From assembly GCF_001457775.1 (NCBI RefSeq), contig NZ_CYSG01000008.1, positions 1 to 64,000 of the forward strand: DNA of 64,000 bases, read 5' to 3'. Source of the stretch: Phaeobacter sp. CECT 5382. Lineage in GTDB: Bacteria > Pseudomonadota > Alphaproteobacteria > Rhodobacterales > Rhodobacteraceae. Below the pieces are notes generated by a model, which saw nothing but the letters and a program-made list of their open reading frames with translations, did not search any database and had not been told where the DNA came from. The translations under genes and the position numbers were made by a program. Positions 42,873 to 51,517 of this stretch are shown piece after piece (position 1 is the first letter of the stretch; each line of letters starts with the position of its first letter).

Positions 42873-42917
42873 GTCGATCTCCGCACCTATGCATCAAGAC
42901 CAGTGGAGGCTACGCGT

Positions 42918-42931
42918 GTTGATCTGTCAAC
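42918..42931. promoter_or_regulatory. Candidate MarR operator (GTTGA-N4-TCAAC)
   Basis: A perfect 5-bp inverted repeat sits in the 80-bp gap between P450 and marR and overlaps a TTGATC hexamer (42919-42924) that could be the marR -35 element. Binding of the MarR protein here would repress its own gene and possibly the P450 gene. Confidence 0.5.
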
Positions 42932-42953
42932 AACATTCACTTACCCTAGCTTC

Positions 42954-43466
42954 ATGACAGATACCCCCGACCTTCCCGACAGTCTTTTTCTGGTGTCACC
43001 TGATGGCAGCCCTCAGGCGCCTGCGGCCCCCACCCTTAGTTACAACCGCAGTCCAGTGGTGCTGGTCACCTTTGCCGGCAATCGCCTCACCCGTGAGGCC
43101 ACACGCGCCTATCAGGCGGAGTTTGGTATCGGGGTGATGGATTGGCGGATGCTGGTTCTGTTGACTCGCGAGCCCGGCGCTTCGGTTGGCCAGGCCGCCC
43201 GCGTGACCGGAATTGACAAGGCCGCTGTCAGCCGCTCTCTGCAACGGCTCCAAACAGCGGGGCTCGCGACATCAGAGGCCCTGGGCGGCGACGAGCGGCG
43301 CAAATCCTGGCAGCTCACCGATGCGGGTCACGCCCTGCATGCCAAACTGCTGCCGCGTGCACTGGAACGCCAAAGGGATCTGCTTGAGGGGTTTTCTCAA
43401 CGCGAGGTCCAGGAATTCACCGCTTACCTGCAGCGTTTCCTGAACAATATCGAAAGCTCTGAATAG
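42954..43466 (+). CDS. MarR-family transcriptional regulator
   Basis: A 170-residue winged-helix regulator. The DNA-binding core includes WRMLVLLTREPGASVGQAAR, VTGIDKAAVSRSLQRLQTAG and the wing region GGDERRKSWQLTDAGHAL, followed by a C-terminal dimerisation helix ending QRFLNNIESSE. The N-terminus has a Pro/Ala-rich extension. The ATG at 42954 lacks a Shine-Dalgarno sequence; a TTGATC-17-TACCCT promoter would start transcription near the ATG, so a leaderless message is possible. Divergent from the P450, its likely target. Confidence 0.88.
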   Translation: MTDTPDLPDSLFLVSPDGSPQAPAAPTLSYNRSPVVLVTFAGNRLTREATRAYQAEFGIGVMDWRMLVLLTREPGASVGQAARVTGIDKAAVSRSLQRLQTAGLATSEALGGDERRKSWQLTDAGHALHAKLLPRALERQRDLLEGFSQREVQEFTAYLQRFLNNIESSE

Positions 43467-43475
43467 TACACAACC

Positions 43476-43498
43476 GCGCTGAGCCGCAGGCTCAGCGC
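43476..43498. terminator. Hairpin after marR
   Basis: GCGCTGAGCC-GCA-GGCTCAGCGC is a perfect 10-bp stem starting 9 bases after the marR stop codon. There is no T run, so it may act as a weak terminator between the convergent marR and ppk2. Confidence 0.5.
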
Positions 43499-43573
43499 CG
43501 GGCCCAACAGCCCGCGGTCTTCGTCAGAAGGCCGCATGGTTGGCGGGAGCCTCCCCTTCTGCCCTTTCTTGGA

Positions 43574-44491
43574 TCAGTATATTTTGGGCACATAGAGCTC
43601 ATCAGGTAGCACCCGGCGCTCATAATCCGGGTTATATTCGCGATCCGGCAAAGACACTTTGTCACTGCCGGTTTCCTGATAAGGGATCTTGCTCAGCAAA
43701 TGCTCAATGCAGTTCAGCCGCTCGCGTTTTTTGTCGTTGCCTTCAACGATATACCAAGGGGCTTCAGGGATATTCGTACGCTCAAACATCTCTTCTTTGG
43801 CTTTGGTATACTGCTCCCAGCGAATACGGCTTTCCAGATCCATTGGTGACAGTTTCCATTGCTTCATTGGATCATGGATTCGCATCATGAATCGCAGCTG
43901 CTGCTCCTCATCCGTGATTGAGAACCAATATTTCAGCACAATGGTGTTTGACCGCACCAGCATCCTTTCGAATTCTGGCACATCGCGGAAAAAATTCTCC
44001 ACCTGGTCGTCATCGGCAAAGCCCATAACCCGTTCGACCCCGGCCCGGTTGTACCAGGAGCGGTCAAACAGCACGATTTCACCCGCTGAGGGCAGATAGG
44101 GCACGTAACGCTGGAAATACCACTGGCTTTGCTCGCGCCGACTTGGTGCAGGCAGGGCCACCACCCGGGCAACCCGGGGGTTCAGGCGCTGGGTGATCCG
44201 CTTGATCACGCCACCTTTACCGGCACTGTCGCGCCCTTCCATGATCACCAGGACCTTGGCGCCCGTTTCCACCACCCAGTCCTGCAGTTTGATCAATTCA
44301 GCCTGCAGGCGAAGCAGGTTGCGAAAATAGACCTGACGGTCCAGCATCTCCGGGTGCTGTTCGCGATAGATCTTGCGCAACTCCATCGACAGCATCGGTT
44401 CGGCAAATTCAATCTCGATATCCTCGTCCAGCGTGTCCTGAAGCTCGGCTTCAAGCCAATCAAAGGAGTCGGGATGGGTATCGCTGGTCAC
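43574..44491 (-). CDS. ppk2: Polyphosphate kinase 2
   Basis: A 305-residue PPK2-family kinase. Walker A is EGRDSAGKGGVIKRI, the lid and substrate regions include ALPAPSRREQSQWYFQRYVP, and Walker B is VLFDRSWYNRAGVERVMGF. It transfers phosphate between polyphosphate and nucleotides (GDP/ADP to GTP/ATP). The N-terminal acidic stretch (~residues 8-30) and the C-terminal YVPKIY are typical of single-domain class I members. The 250-bp gap upstream (44492-44744) holds only a short repeated TGTCACTTTCAGG (44571-44598 region) and no gene. Confidence 0.95.
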   Translation of the reverse strand: MTSDTHPDSFDWLEAELQDTLDEDIEIEFAEPMLSMELRKIYREQHPEMLDRQVYFRNLLRLQAELIKLQDWVVETGAKVLVIMEGRDSAGKGGVIKRITQRLNPRVARVVALPAPSRREQSQWYFQRYVPYLPSAGEIVLFDRSWYNRAGVERVMGFADDDQVENFFRDVPEFERMLVRSNTIVLKYWFSITDEEQQLRFMMRIHDPMKQWKLSPMDLESRIRWEQYTKAKEEMFERTNIPEAPWYIVEGNDKKRERLNCIEHLLSKIPYQETGSDKVSLPDREYNPDYERRVLPDELYVPKIY

Positions 44492-44744
44492 AGGGGCATT
44501 CCTTCATCAATATTCAGTCGTTCTGGATCTCACTATCAGGCCAGTATATCAGGCCGGTGTAATCCTTTAATGTCACTTTCAGGACTGTCACTTTCAGGCG
44601 TATCGCCCCCCAAGTGATCCTTTGTACTGCGACGCCTTTGGCGATTGAGCCCAGAGCGCCCCTTGGCAGTCAGTGCCCATAGGGAATCGAATTTCGCGGC
44701 GGGGCGCAAGAGCAATCACATGGCCTGCGACCACCTCAGCTGAA

Positions 44745-46334
44745 TTATGCTCTGGCTGCCGCCAAAATCATCTCTGCGCCTTTCTCTGCAATCATAATTG
44801 TCGGCGCATTGGTGTTACCACTGGTGATCGTCGGCATCACGCTGGCATCAGCCACCCGTAAACCCCGGACCCCACGCAGCCGCAACTGGGCATCCAGCGG
44901 CGCACTGTCTTCTGCGCCCATATGCACGGTGCAGGTGGGGTGGAAAATCGTCGTTCCAACCTCTCCTGCGGCCTGAACCAGATCGGCCATTTCATCTGAC
45001 ACTCCGCCAGGTTTCATCTCACTGGGCGCATAGTCCCGCATTGCCGGTTGCGCCATGATGGCGCGCGCCTGGCGAATTGCCGCAACGGCCACTTGCCGGT
45101 CGCCTTCGGTCGACAGGTAATTCGGCGCGATCTTTGGCGCCTGATGCGGATCGTTTGAGGCGATCTCCACTGTACCGCGACTTTCCGGACGCAGATTGCA
45201 GACGCTGGCCGTCAGGCCGGGGAAATCATGCAACGGCTGGCCAAAGGCTTCCAGCGTGAGAGGCTGCACATGATACTCCAGATCCGGCGTTGCAAGATCC
45301 GGCCGCGAGCGTGAAAACGCGCCCAGCTGGCTGGGTGCCATCGACATTGGCCCGGAGCGTTTCAGCGCATACTCTAGCCCGATCTTTGCTTTGCCCCACA
45401 CAGAATTCGCCAAAGTGTTCAGCGTTTTGCCCTGGCTCAGCCGCCAGGCGCAGCGCAGTTGCAGATGATCCTGCAGATTGGCCCCGATGGCGGGCACATC
45501 CCGTTTCACTTCGACCCCATGTTGCTGCAACAGCGCACCGGATCCCAGACCAGACAGCTGCAGGATCTGCGGAGAATTCACCGCCCCGGCGCAGAGCACC
45601 ACCTCAGCCGCGGCACGCGCCTGATGGGTCACGCCACCTTTGTCATACTCCACGCCAACGGCACGTCCATCTTCGATCAGGATGCGGCGGGTATGGGCCT
45701 TGGTTTCCACCTTCAGGGTTTGGCCAGTCACCGTTCTCAGGAAAGCCTTGGCGGTGTTCATCCGCCAGCCGTTGCGCTGGTTGACCCGGAAATAGCCGAC
45801 GCCTTCGTTGGTGCCCGTGTTGAAATCGGTGACCTTTGGCAGCCCCCAGCTGGCGGCGGCCTCCATCCAGTCATCCAGCACGTCCCAATGCAGGCGCTGG
45901 TTCTCCACCCGCCACTCGCCGCCCGCGCCGTGCATATCGGACGCGCCTTCAACATAGTCTTCGGATTTTTTGAAAAAGGGCAGCACATCGTCCCAGCCCC
46001 AGCCAGCGAGGCCACGCTGACGCCAGCCGTCATAATCCGCTGCCTGACCGCGCAAATACAACATACCGTTGATCGAAGAACAGCCGCCCAGAACCTTGCC
46101 ACGGGGATAGATCAAAGAACGCCCATTCAGGCCCGCCTCAGCCTCGGTGCGATACATCCAGTCAGTGCGCGGGTTGTTGATGCAATAAAGATAGCCCATC
46201 GGGATATGCACCCAGTGGTAATTATCCTTGCCACCCGCCTCCAGCAGTAGCACCTTGTGCCCCGCTTCGCTCAATCGATTGGCAATCACACAACCGGCAC
46301 TGCCTGCGCCCACCACGATATAGTCCCACTGCAT
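44745..46334 (-). CDS. GMC-family FAD-dependent oxidoreductase (choline dehydrogenase-like)
   Basis: A 529-residue flavoenzyme. The FAD-binding start DYIVVGAGSAGCVIANRLSE and the acidic LLLEAG are followed by PRGKVLGGCSSINGMLYLRG (GMC signature 1) and GAVNSPQILQLSGLG (signature 2). The C-terminal active site includes IFHPTCTVHMG and SGNTNAPTIMIAEKGAE. It oxidises an alcohol group; choline, PEG or other alcohols are all possible, so BetA is not assigned. The ATG at 46334 has GAGGAGG upstream. No betB or betI gene is next to it. Confidence 0.88.
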   Translation of the reverse strand: MQWDYIVVGAGSAGCVIANRLSEAGHKVLLLEAGGKDNYHWVHIPMGYLYCINNPRTDWMYRTEAEAGLNGRSLIYPRGKVLGGCSSINGMLYLRGQAADYDGWRQRGLAGWGWDDVLPFFKKSEDYVEGASDMHGAGGEWRVENQRLHWDVLDDWMEAAASWGLPKVTDFNTGTNEGVGYFRVNQRNGWRMNTAKAFLRTVTGQTLKVETKAHTRRILIEDGRAVGVEYDKGGVTHQARAAAEVVLCAGAVNSPQILQLSGLGSGALLQQHGVEVKRDVPAIGANLQDHLQLRCAWRLSQGKTLNTLANSVWGKAKIGLEYALKRSGPMSMAPSQLGAFSRSRPDLATPDLEYHVQPLTLEAFGQPLHDFPGLTASVCNLRPESRGTVEIASNDPHQAPKIAPNYLSTEGDRQVAVAAIRQARAIMAQPAMRDYAPSEMKPGGVSDEMADLVQAAGEVGTTIFHPTCTVHMGAEDSAPLDAQLRLRGVRGLRVADASVMPTITSGNTNAPTIMIAEKGAEMILAAARA

Positions 46335-46486
46335 GGCCTGCCTCCTCTGTCTTGCCCTGATGCATCTGATCACACATGCTGGCGCGACAACAGTGCGAAG
46401 ACGGCAAGTATCACAGTCTTTCAGGGGGTTGCGCGCAGTGCGCGCACAGACTGACCCGCGCGCCAGACATGCTCAGCTGGCTTTCC

Positions 46487-46945
46487 TCACACCGGTAGAG
46501 CCGTGGTTTTGAACACTGTGCGCAGGGCAAAACTGGATTGCATCTGCGCCACGCCTGGCAGCCGCGTCAGGTGCTGGCGATGGATGCGGGCGAAATCATC
46601 GGTATTCTCGGCCACCACCTTGAGCAGGTAATCCGCCGTGCCCGCCATCAGGTGACATTCCAGTACATCCGGGATTCGCGCCACCGCGCGCTCAAAGGCA
46701 TCCAGCAACTCATCCGCCTGCCCCTGCAGAGTGATTTCCACAAAAACCGTGGTCGGCACCGCCATTTTACGGGCGTCCAGCAGCGCGACATAGTTCTTGA
46801 TATAGCCGTCGGTCTCCAGCCGTTGTACCCTGCGATGGCAGGCCGAGGCAGACAGATTGACCCGCTCGCTGAGCTCGGCGTTGGAAATCCGTCCCTGGCG
46901 CTGCAAGACCTGCAGGATGCGACGATCCGTGTTATCAAGTGACAT
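46487..46945 (-). CDS. Lrp/AsnC-family transcriptional regulator
   Basis: A 152-residue regulator. The N-terminal HTH includes LDNTDRRILQVLQRQGRISN and LSASACHRRVQRLETDGYI; the C-terminal RAM domain shows TVFVEITLQGQADELLDAFE, ECHLMAGTADYLLKVVAENT and PGVAQMQSSFALRTV. It is divergent from alanine dehydrogenase (ald) with a 13-base palindrome between, as in many alphaproteobacteria where the regulator (AldR-like) activates ald in response to alanine. Confidence 0.93.
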   Translation of the reverse strand: MSLDNTDRRILQVLQRQGRISNAELSERVNLSASACHRRVQRLETDGYIKNYVALLDARKMAVPTTVFVEITLQGQADELLDAFERAVARIPDVLECHLMAGTADYLLKVVAENTDDFARIHRQHLTRLPGVAQMQSSFALRTVFKTTALPV

Positions 46946-46982
46946 TTCTTCTAAGATCCTTGCTGATATTCACGCGTATAGT

Positions 46983-46995
46983 CGAAGATTCTTCG
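46983..46995. promoter_or_regulatory. Palindrome in the lrp/ald gap
   Basis: CGAAG-ATT-CTTCG is a perfect inverted repeat in the 136-bp divergent gap. It is a candidate Lrp-type site. Confidence 0.45.
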
Positions 46996-47081
46996 AATTG
47001 CATGTTTTTAATCTGCCCAAAAAGACAGCACCTTTTGTTCCATCTGCGTCAGACTGACGCAAAGGAAACGGAGGAGAGATC

Positions 47082-48200
47082 ATGAAAATCGGTTGCCCCA
47101 CAGAGATCAAGCCACAGGAATTTCGCGTTGGCATGACGCCCGACGCCGCCCGCGAAGCCGTCAATCATGGTCATCAAGCCCTGATTCAAAAGGGCGCCGG
47201 TCTTGGCGCAGGCTTTACCGATGCTGACTACATCGCCACCGGCGCCGTGATCATCGATACCGCCGAAGAAATTTTCGCCACAGCGGATATGATCGTAAAG
47301 GTGAAAGAACCCCAGGCGGTTGAACGCAAGATGCTACGCGAAGGCCAGTTGCTGTTCACCTATCTGCATCTCGCCCCCGACCCAGAGCAAACTCATGATC
47401 TGCTCGCTTCGGGCTGTACCGCCATTGCTTATGAAACCGTCACCGACAACCACGGTGGCCTGCCGCTGCTGGCGCCCATGTCCGAAGTGGCCGGTCGTCT
47501 GGCACCACAGGTTGGTGCCTGGACCCTGCAAAAGGCCAATGGTGGCCGGGGTGTGCTGATGGGCGGCGTGCCGGGCGTGGCCCCCGCCAAGGTCGTCGTC
47601 ATCGGTGGCGGTGTCGTTGGCACTCATGCGGCCAAGATTGCCGCTGGCATGGGCGCCGATGTCACCGTGCTGGACCGGTCGCTGAACCGCCTGAAGTACC
47701 TTGATGATGTCTTTGGCCGTGATTTCAAAAACCAGTATTCTACCGCAGGTGCCACCGCTGAGCTGGTCCGTGAAGCCGACATGGTGATTGGTGCAGTGCT
47801 GATCCCCGGTGCTGAAGCGCCGAAACTGGTTTCGCGCGCCCAGTTGAGCGAGATGAAACCCGGCGCTGCACTGGTGGATGTCGCCATTGATCAGGGTGGC
47901 TGCTTTGAGACATCGCGCGCCACCACCCATGCCGACCCGATCTATGAGGTCGATGGCATCATGCACTACTGCGTCGCCAACATGCCCGGTGCCGTTGCCC
48001 GCACTTCAACCCAGGCGCTTGGCAATGCCACCCTGCCCTTCATGCTGAACCTGGCCAACAAAGGCTGGCGGCAGGCCTGTGAGGACGACGCGCACCTGCT
48101 CAATGGTCTGAACGTGCATGCTGGCAAGCTGACCTATTATGCGGTTGGCAAAGCACTTGGCATTGATGTGATCTCCCCGAGCCTCGCGTTGAAGGCCTAA
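47082..48200 (+). CDS. ald: Alanine dehydrogenase
   Basis: A 372-residue NAD-dependent enzyme that interconverts L-alanine and pyruvate plus ammonia. It shows MKIGCPTEIKPQEFRVGMTP, the catalytic-lysine region DMIVKVKEPQ, the His-containing LFTYLHLAPD, the NAD-binding glycines VVIGGGVVGTHAAKIAAGMG, and RATTHADPIYEVDGIMHYCV plus ANMPGAV. GGAGGAG precedes the ATG. It is divergent from an Lrp-type regulator. Confidence 0.96.
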   Translation: MKIGCPTEIKPQEFRVGMTPDAAREAVNHGHQALIQKGAGLGAGFTDADYIATGAVIIDTAEEIFATADMIVKVKEPQAVERKMLREGQLLFTYLHLAPDPEQTHDLLASGCTAIAYETVTDNHGGLPLLAPMSEVAGRLAPQVGAWTLQKANGGRGVLMGGVPGVAPAKVVVIGGGVVGTHAAKIAAGMGADVTVLDRSLNRLKYLDDVFGRDFKNQYSTAGATAELVREADMVIGAVLIPGAEAPKLVSRAQLSEMKPGAALVDVAIDQGGCFETSRATTHADPIYEVDGIMHYCVANMPGAVARTSTQALGNATLPFMLNLANKGWRQACEDDAHLLNGLNVHAGKLTYYAVGKALGIDVISPSLALKA

Positions 48201-48227
48201 ACGCCCGACACACGCCTGAGGCTTAAA

Positions 48228-48261
48228 GCCCGCCAGCACCTCCCGGCTGGCGGGTGTTTTT
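48228..48261 (+). terminator. ald terminator
   Basis: CCCGCCAG / CTGGCGGG stem with a CACCTCCCG loop, followed by TGTTTTTGT on the plus strand. Confidence 0.85.
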
Positions 48262-48418
48262 GTCCGAATTTGTTGAGAATTCGATCTTTTGCCGCGCCTT
48301 TTTGCAATTTCCCCCTAGCTCAAAAGGTGCATTTTGCAGTCCTATTAAAGCCGTTCCAGCCAGATGGTCGACCAAGACCACGCCAGAGGAACAGGTTTTT
48401 AAAGGGGACCAGAACCAG

Positions 48419-48853
48419 ATGCTTTCAGAATTCAAAGACTTCATCGCCAAGGGCAATGTCATGGACATGGCGGTTGGTATCATCATCGGCGCCGCCTTCA
48501 CCGCGATCGTCAAATCATTGGTTGGCGACCTGATCAACCCGCTCATCGGCTTGTTCACGGGCGGCGTTGATTTCACCAATTCCTATATCGTGCTGTCCGG
48601 CGAAGTCGCCGCCGGTGCGTCACTTGAAGCGGCCCGCGAAGCCGGCGCCGCCGTCTTCGCCCATGGTGCCTTCATCATGGCGGTGATCAACTTCCTCATC
48701 ATCGCCTTTGTCGTCTTCATGCTGGTGCGCTATGTCAACCAGGTGAAAGAGGCCGCGGCCCGCAAAGAAGAGACCGCCCCTGAACCCGAAGCCCCCGCAG
48801 GCCCAAGCGAGCTGGACATCCTGATGGAGATCCGCGACTCGTTGAAAAAGTAA
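48419..48853 (+). CDS. mscL: Large-conductance mechanosensitive channel MscL
   Basis: A 144-residue channel protein. It shows the N-terminal amphipathic helix [22 protein letters not shown]1 [20 protein letters not shown] plus [11 protein letters not shown], and TM2 [20 protein letters not shown], then a charged C-terminal bundle ([16 protein letters not shown]). It opens as an emergency valve on hypo-osmotic shock. The ATG at 48419 has AAGGGGA upstream; the frame extension to 48254 is discarded. Confidence 0.96.
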   Translation: MLSEFKDFIAKGNVMDMAVGIIIGAAFTAIVKSLVGDLINPLIGLFTGGVDFTNSYIVLSGEVAAGASLEAAREAGAAVFAHGAFIMAVINFLIIAFVVFMLVRYVNQVKEAAARKEETAPEPEAPAGPSELDILMEIRDSLKK

Positions 48854-48878
48854 GCGGTACACTACGCCGTTCCATACC

Positions 48879-48920
48879 GGCCCCCAAACTTGCCAGCGCG
48901 CCAGTTTGGGGGCCTTTTTG
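48879..48920 (+). terminator. mscL terminator
   Basis: GGCCCCCAAACT / AGTTTGGGGGCC form a 12-bp perfect stem followed by TTTTT. Confidence 0.9.
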
Positions 48921-49011
48921 TGCAGAGCTCCCCCTTGTGGGCTGGCGTCAATATGTGCTTCACCCGCGCAAAACCCCAACATCAGACGAATAGCAAAAGA
49001 GTGAAACTGAC

Positions 49012-49818
49012 ATGGAAGACTTGATTGAACAGGGCTTTGCCTACTGGCCCATGGTTTTGAACGGCATCAAGGCGCTAGCTGTTCTTGTCATCGGCTGGAT
49101 TGCCGCCGGGATGGTAAGCCGCACCATTCGCAACCGGATCAATGCCACCCCCGAAATCGACCCAACGCTCGGGAATTTTGTCGCCAGCATGATCCGCTGG
49201 GCGCTCATCGCTGTGGTCTTGATCGCGGTTCTTGGCCTTTTTGGCATCGAGGCCACAAGCCTCGTCGCCATGATGGGTGCTGCAACGCTGGCCATTGGTC
49301 TGGCGCTGCAAGGTACGCTCAGCGATCTGGCTGCGGGGTTTATGCTGGTGCTGTTTCGCCCCTATAAACTCGGCCAGTTTGTTGACATCGGCGGCACTTC
49401 CGGCACGGTCAAGGATCTCAACCTGTTCGTGACCGAGCTGGTGACCCCCGACAATGTCCAGATCATCATCCCCAACGGTCAGGCCTGGGGCGCCATCATC
49501 ACCAATTTCTCGCATCATGACAGCCGCCGGGTCGATATGGTTTTTGGCATCGATTATGGCGACGATATCGAAGCCGCAAAGGCCATCATTCTGCGCCTGG
49601 CCGCAGCAGATGCGCGTGTCAAACAGGACCCGGAACCCTGGGTCCGCGTGACCAATCTGGGCGACAGTTCTGTCGATCTGACCACCCGCATCTGGTGTGA
49701 TGCCGCCGAATATTGGGAAGTTAAGTTCGCCATGACGCAGGCGGTCAAGGAAGCCTTTGATGCCGAAGGCGTGTCGATTCCCTACCCACATCAGGTCGAA
49801 ATTTCAAAGCAGGGCTAA
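49012..49818 (+). CDS. Small-conductance mechanosensitive channel MscS family
   Basis: A 268-residue MscS-type channel with three N-terminal helices; the pore-lining TM3 is MMGAATLAIGLALQGTLSDLAAGF. The beta domain has FRPYKLGQFVDIGGTSGTVKDL and IIPNGQAWGAIITNFS, and the C-terminal alpha/beta domain ends with VSIPYPHQVEISKQG. The short form corresponds to E. coli MscS. It releases solutes on moderate turgor increase. It lies downstream of mscL but behind a strong terminator, so it is probably transcribed separately. Confidence 0.94.
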   Translation: MEDLIEQGFAYWPMVLNGIKALAVLVIGWIAAGMVSRTIRNRINATPEIDPTLGNFVASMIRWALIAVVLIAVLGLFGIEATSLVAMMGAATLAIGLALQGTLSDLAAGFMLVLFRPYKLGQFVDIGGTSGTVKDLNLFVTELVTPDNVQIIIPNGQAWGAIITNFSHHDSRRVDMVFGIDYGDDIEAAKAIILRLAAADARVKQDPEPWVRVTNLGDSSVDLTTRIWCDAAEYWEVKFAMTQAVKEAFDAEGVSIPYPHQVEISKQG

Positions 49819-49842
49819 CCCCGACATTGGGTCTCTGTCCCA

Positions 49843-49870
49843 GACACATCCCGCAACGGCGGGATGTGTC
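49843..49870. terminator. Hairpin between mscS and a convergent hypothetical gene
   Basis: GACACATCCCGC / GCGGGATGTGTC form a perfect 12-bp stem with a 4-base loop. T runs are weak, and it overlaps the stop codon of the minus-strand gene. Confidence 0.55.
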
Positions 49871-50321
49871 AACTGAACGGTGGTCGCCCGCCCAGATTGG
49901 TGACACCATCCGCATCCGCAAAGGCCCAGCGCGACGCCAAAAGCTGAAAACTGCGCTGATCCCAGCCCGACTCATCCGCTTGAAACCGCGGGCGCCAAGC
50001 GCCTTCGATATGCACTGGCAGCCGGATCCTGTTGATATGCGGTGGATCAGCTTTTGATCTCGCAGCTGCGTGGCTGGCTCTGGAAAACATGGTCTTCAGT
50101 CGGTTTTCGATAGGCAAAGCCTGTTTGGTCCGGCGCCCGGCAAAAATCACAAATACTTCGGATGTGCCGTTCAGGTAGCCACGAATGACCAGATCACCCC
50201 GACTGCTGTGCTTGATATGCGGCACAAGGGCCACCCAGAACTGCCCGAGTTCTTTTTTGAATAACCCACGGTCTTCACTCTTGGGGGTGATTTCCCGGGC
50301 CGGGGTACGACGATTCTGCAT
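49869..50321 (-). CDS. Hypothetical protein
   Basis: A ~150-residue protein that I do not recognise. It starts MQNRRTPAREITPKSEDRGL and contains FKKELGQFWVALVPHIKHSS, LNGTSEVFVIFAGRRTKQA, and a C-terminal region ending GVTNLGGRPPFS. No signal peptide, membrane helix or motif is evident. Composition and codon use look coding and in keeping with neighbours. The frame is open to 50450, but the ATG at 50321 is the more plausible start, although it has no clear ribosome binding site. Confidence 0.5.
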   Translation of the reverse strand: MQNRRTPAREITPKSEDRGLFKKELGQFWVALVPHIKHSSRGDLVIRGYLNGTSEVFVIFAGRRTKQALPIENRLKTMFSRASHAAARSKADPPHINRIRLPVHIEGAWRPRFQADESGWDQRSFQLLASRWAFADADGVTNLGGRPPFS

Positions 50322-50462
50322 AAATTTTGTCCGCAGGCGTGCCGCAGTGCGGCCCACCAAGTTTCCTGATTGAGATCCTGTTGGACGGCATTCTAGGCAG
50401 CGGCTGTTAACGAACGGTTTTCGCTCGGCAAATGCACGACAAGCTTGCACAGCTCCTGCGGC

Positions 50463-51002
50463 CTAGACGCCCCGCTGCCGCAACAGCACCGAAATCGGCG
50501 CATCGTAGTAGCGCGCCTGCCCCTCAATCCGGTAGCCATGCTTTTGCGCCACTTTCAGCGAGGCCACATGATCCGGGTCGATAATACAGCAGGTTTGCGG
50601 CCAGTCCCGATCCTTGTCAGCCCAGCTGTGCATGCAGCTGACCGCTTCAGCTGCAACGCCGCGCCCATGCGCCCGCTGCGCAAGCACCCAGCCGGCCTCG
50701 GGGATATCAGGCAGGGCCGGTTCGATCGCGCGTTTGAATTGGGCAAATCCCACTTCGCCCAGAAAATGCCCATCGGCACGGTCACACACCACCCAGTAGC
50801 CAAAGCCTAGCGCCTGCCAGTGGCCAATGTTGCGTAACAGCCGTGCCCAAGATTGCTCGCGCGTGTTCGGAGATCCTCCGATGTATTTCACCACCGCCGG
50901 ATCCGCCCAGAGTGCCGCAACATCGTCAAGATCCTGCGGCACATGGGGCCGCAGGATCAAACGCTCGGTCTGCAGAACTGGCGCCTTCTCCGCACCATTC
51001 AC
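50463..51002 (-). CDS. GNAT-family N-acetyltransferase (RimJ/RimL-like)
   Basis: A 179-residue acetyltransferase. It has the LQTERLILRPHVPQDLDDVA start, the acetyl-CoA motif A region AGWVLAQRAHGRGVAAEAVS, and the C-terminal NxxSxxVxxK-GY type segment VASLKVAQKHGYRIEGQARY. The substrate (protein N-terminus or small amine) is unknown. The start is a GTG that overlaps the ytoQ stop codon by 4 bases, indicating translational coupling. Confidence 0.88.
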   Translation of the reverse strand: MNGAEKAPVLQTERLILRPHVPQDLDDVAALWADPAVVKYIGGSPNTREQSWARLLRNIGHWQALGFGYWVVCDRADGHFLGEVGFAQFKRAIEPALPDIPEAGWVLAQRAHGRGVAAEAVSCMHSWADKDRDWPQTCCIIDPDHVASLKVAQKHGYRIEGQARYYDAPISVLLRQRGV

Positions 51003-51448
51003 TGGGGCAACTGACCAGCCAGCACATAGTTTAGAATCTCGACCACCTGGCGCGGCTCGTCAGCGACAGCGAGCGCGGCAGCATGGACTTCCTTCAGCGC
51101 ATGTTGATGCTCGGGCCGGCTCAGCACGATGATGGATTTGCCCAAAGCAGCGGCATAGCCCGCATCAAAGGCCGCGTTCCACTGCTTGTATTTCTCGCCA
51201 AAGCGCACCACCACGACATCGGCGTCTTCCAGCCCCTTGCGGGTGCGGATTGCATTGAGTTTTGCGCCCTTGTGATCATGCCAGAACTTGCTGTCCTCGC
51301 CCCCCAGGATCGCCACGCCGCAATCATCGCTGGCAGCGTGGTCGGTCACCGGGCTTTGAAAGCTGACGTCCAGCCCCTTGGCACCCTCGATGATCTGCTC
51401 ACGCCAGTCGGTATGAATTTCGCCGGAAAGATAGATCTTCAGTGTCAT
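50999..51448 (-). CDS. YtoQ family protein
   Basis: A 149-residue protein with the YtoQ pattern: LKIYLSGEIHTDWREQIIEG, SPVTDHAASDDCG, ADVVVVRFGEKYKQWNAAFD plus AGYAAALGKSIIVLS, and HALKEVHAAALAVADEP. The fold resembles nucleoside 2-deoxyribosyltransferases, so a nucleotide-related function is possible, but the family is uncharacterised. GGAG precedes the ATG at 51448; the frame to 51499 is discarded. It is coupled to the downstream GNAT gene. Confidence 0.85.
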   Translation of the reverse strand: MTLKIYLSGEIHTDWREQIIEGAKGLDVSFQSPVTDHAASDDCGVAILGGEDSKFWHDHKGAKLNAIRTRKGLEDADVVVVRFGEKYKQWNAAFDAGYAAALGKSIIVLSRPEHQHALKEVHAAALAVADEPRQVVEILNYVLAGQLPQ

Positions 51449-51517
51449 TTTGCGCTCCTGCTCCGTTTGGATTGCCTTAGAAATAGGCCGGATCACCAAT
51501 CGGCACCAGAGGACAAA

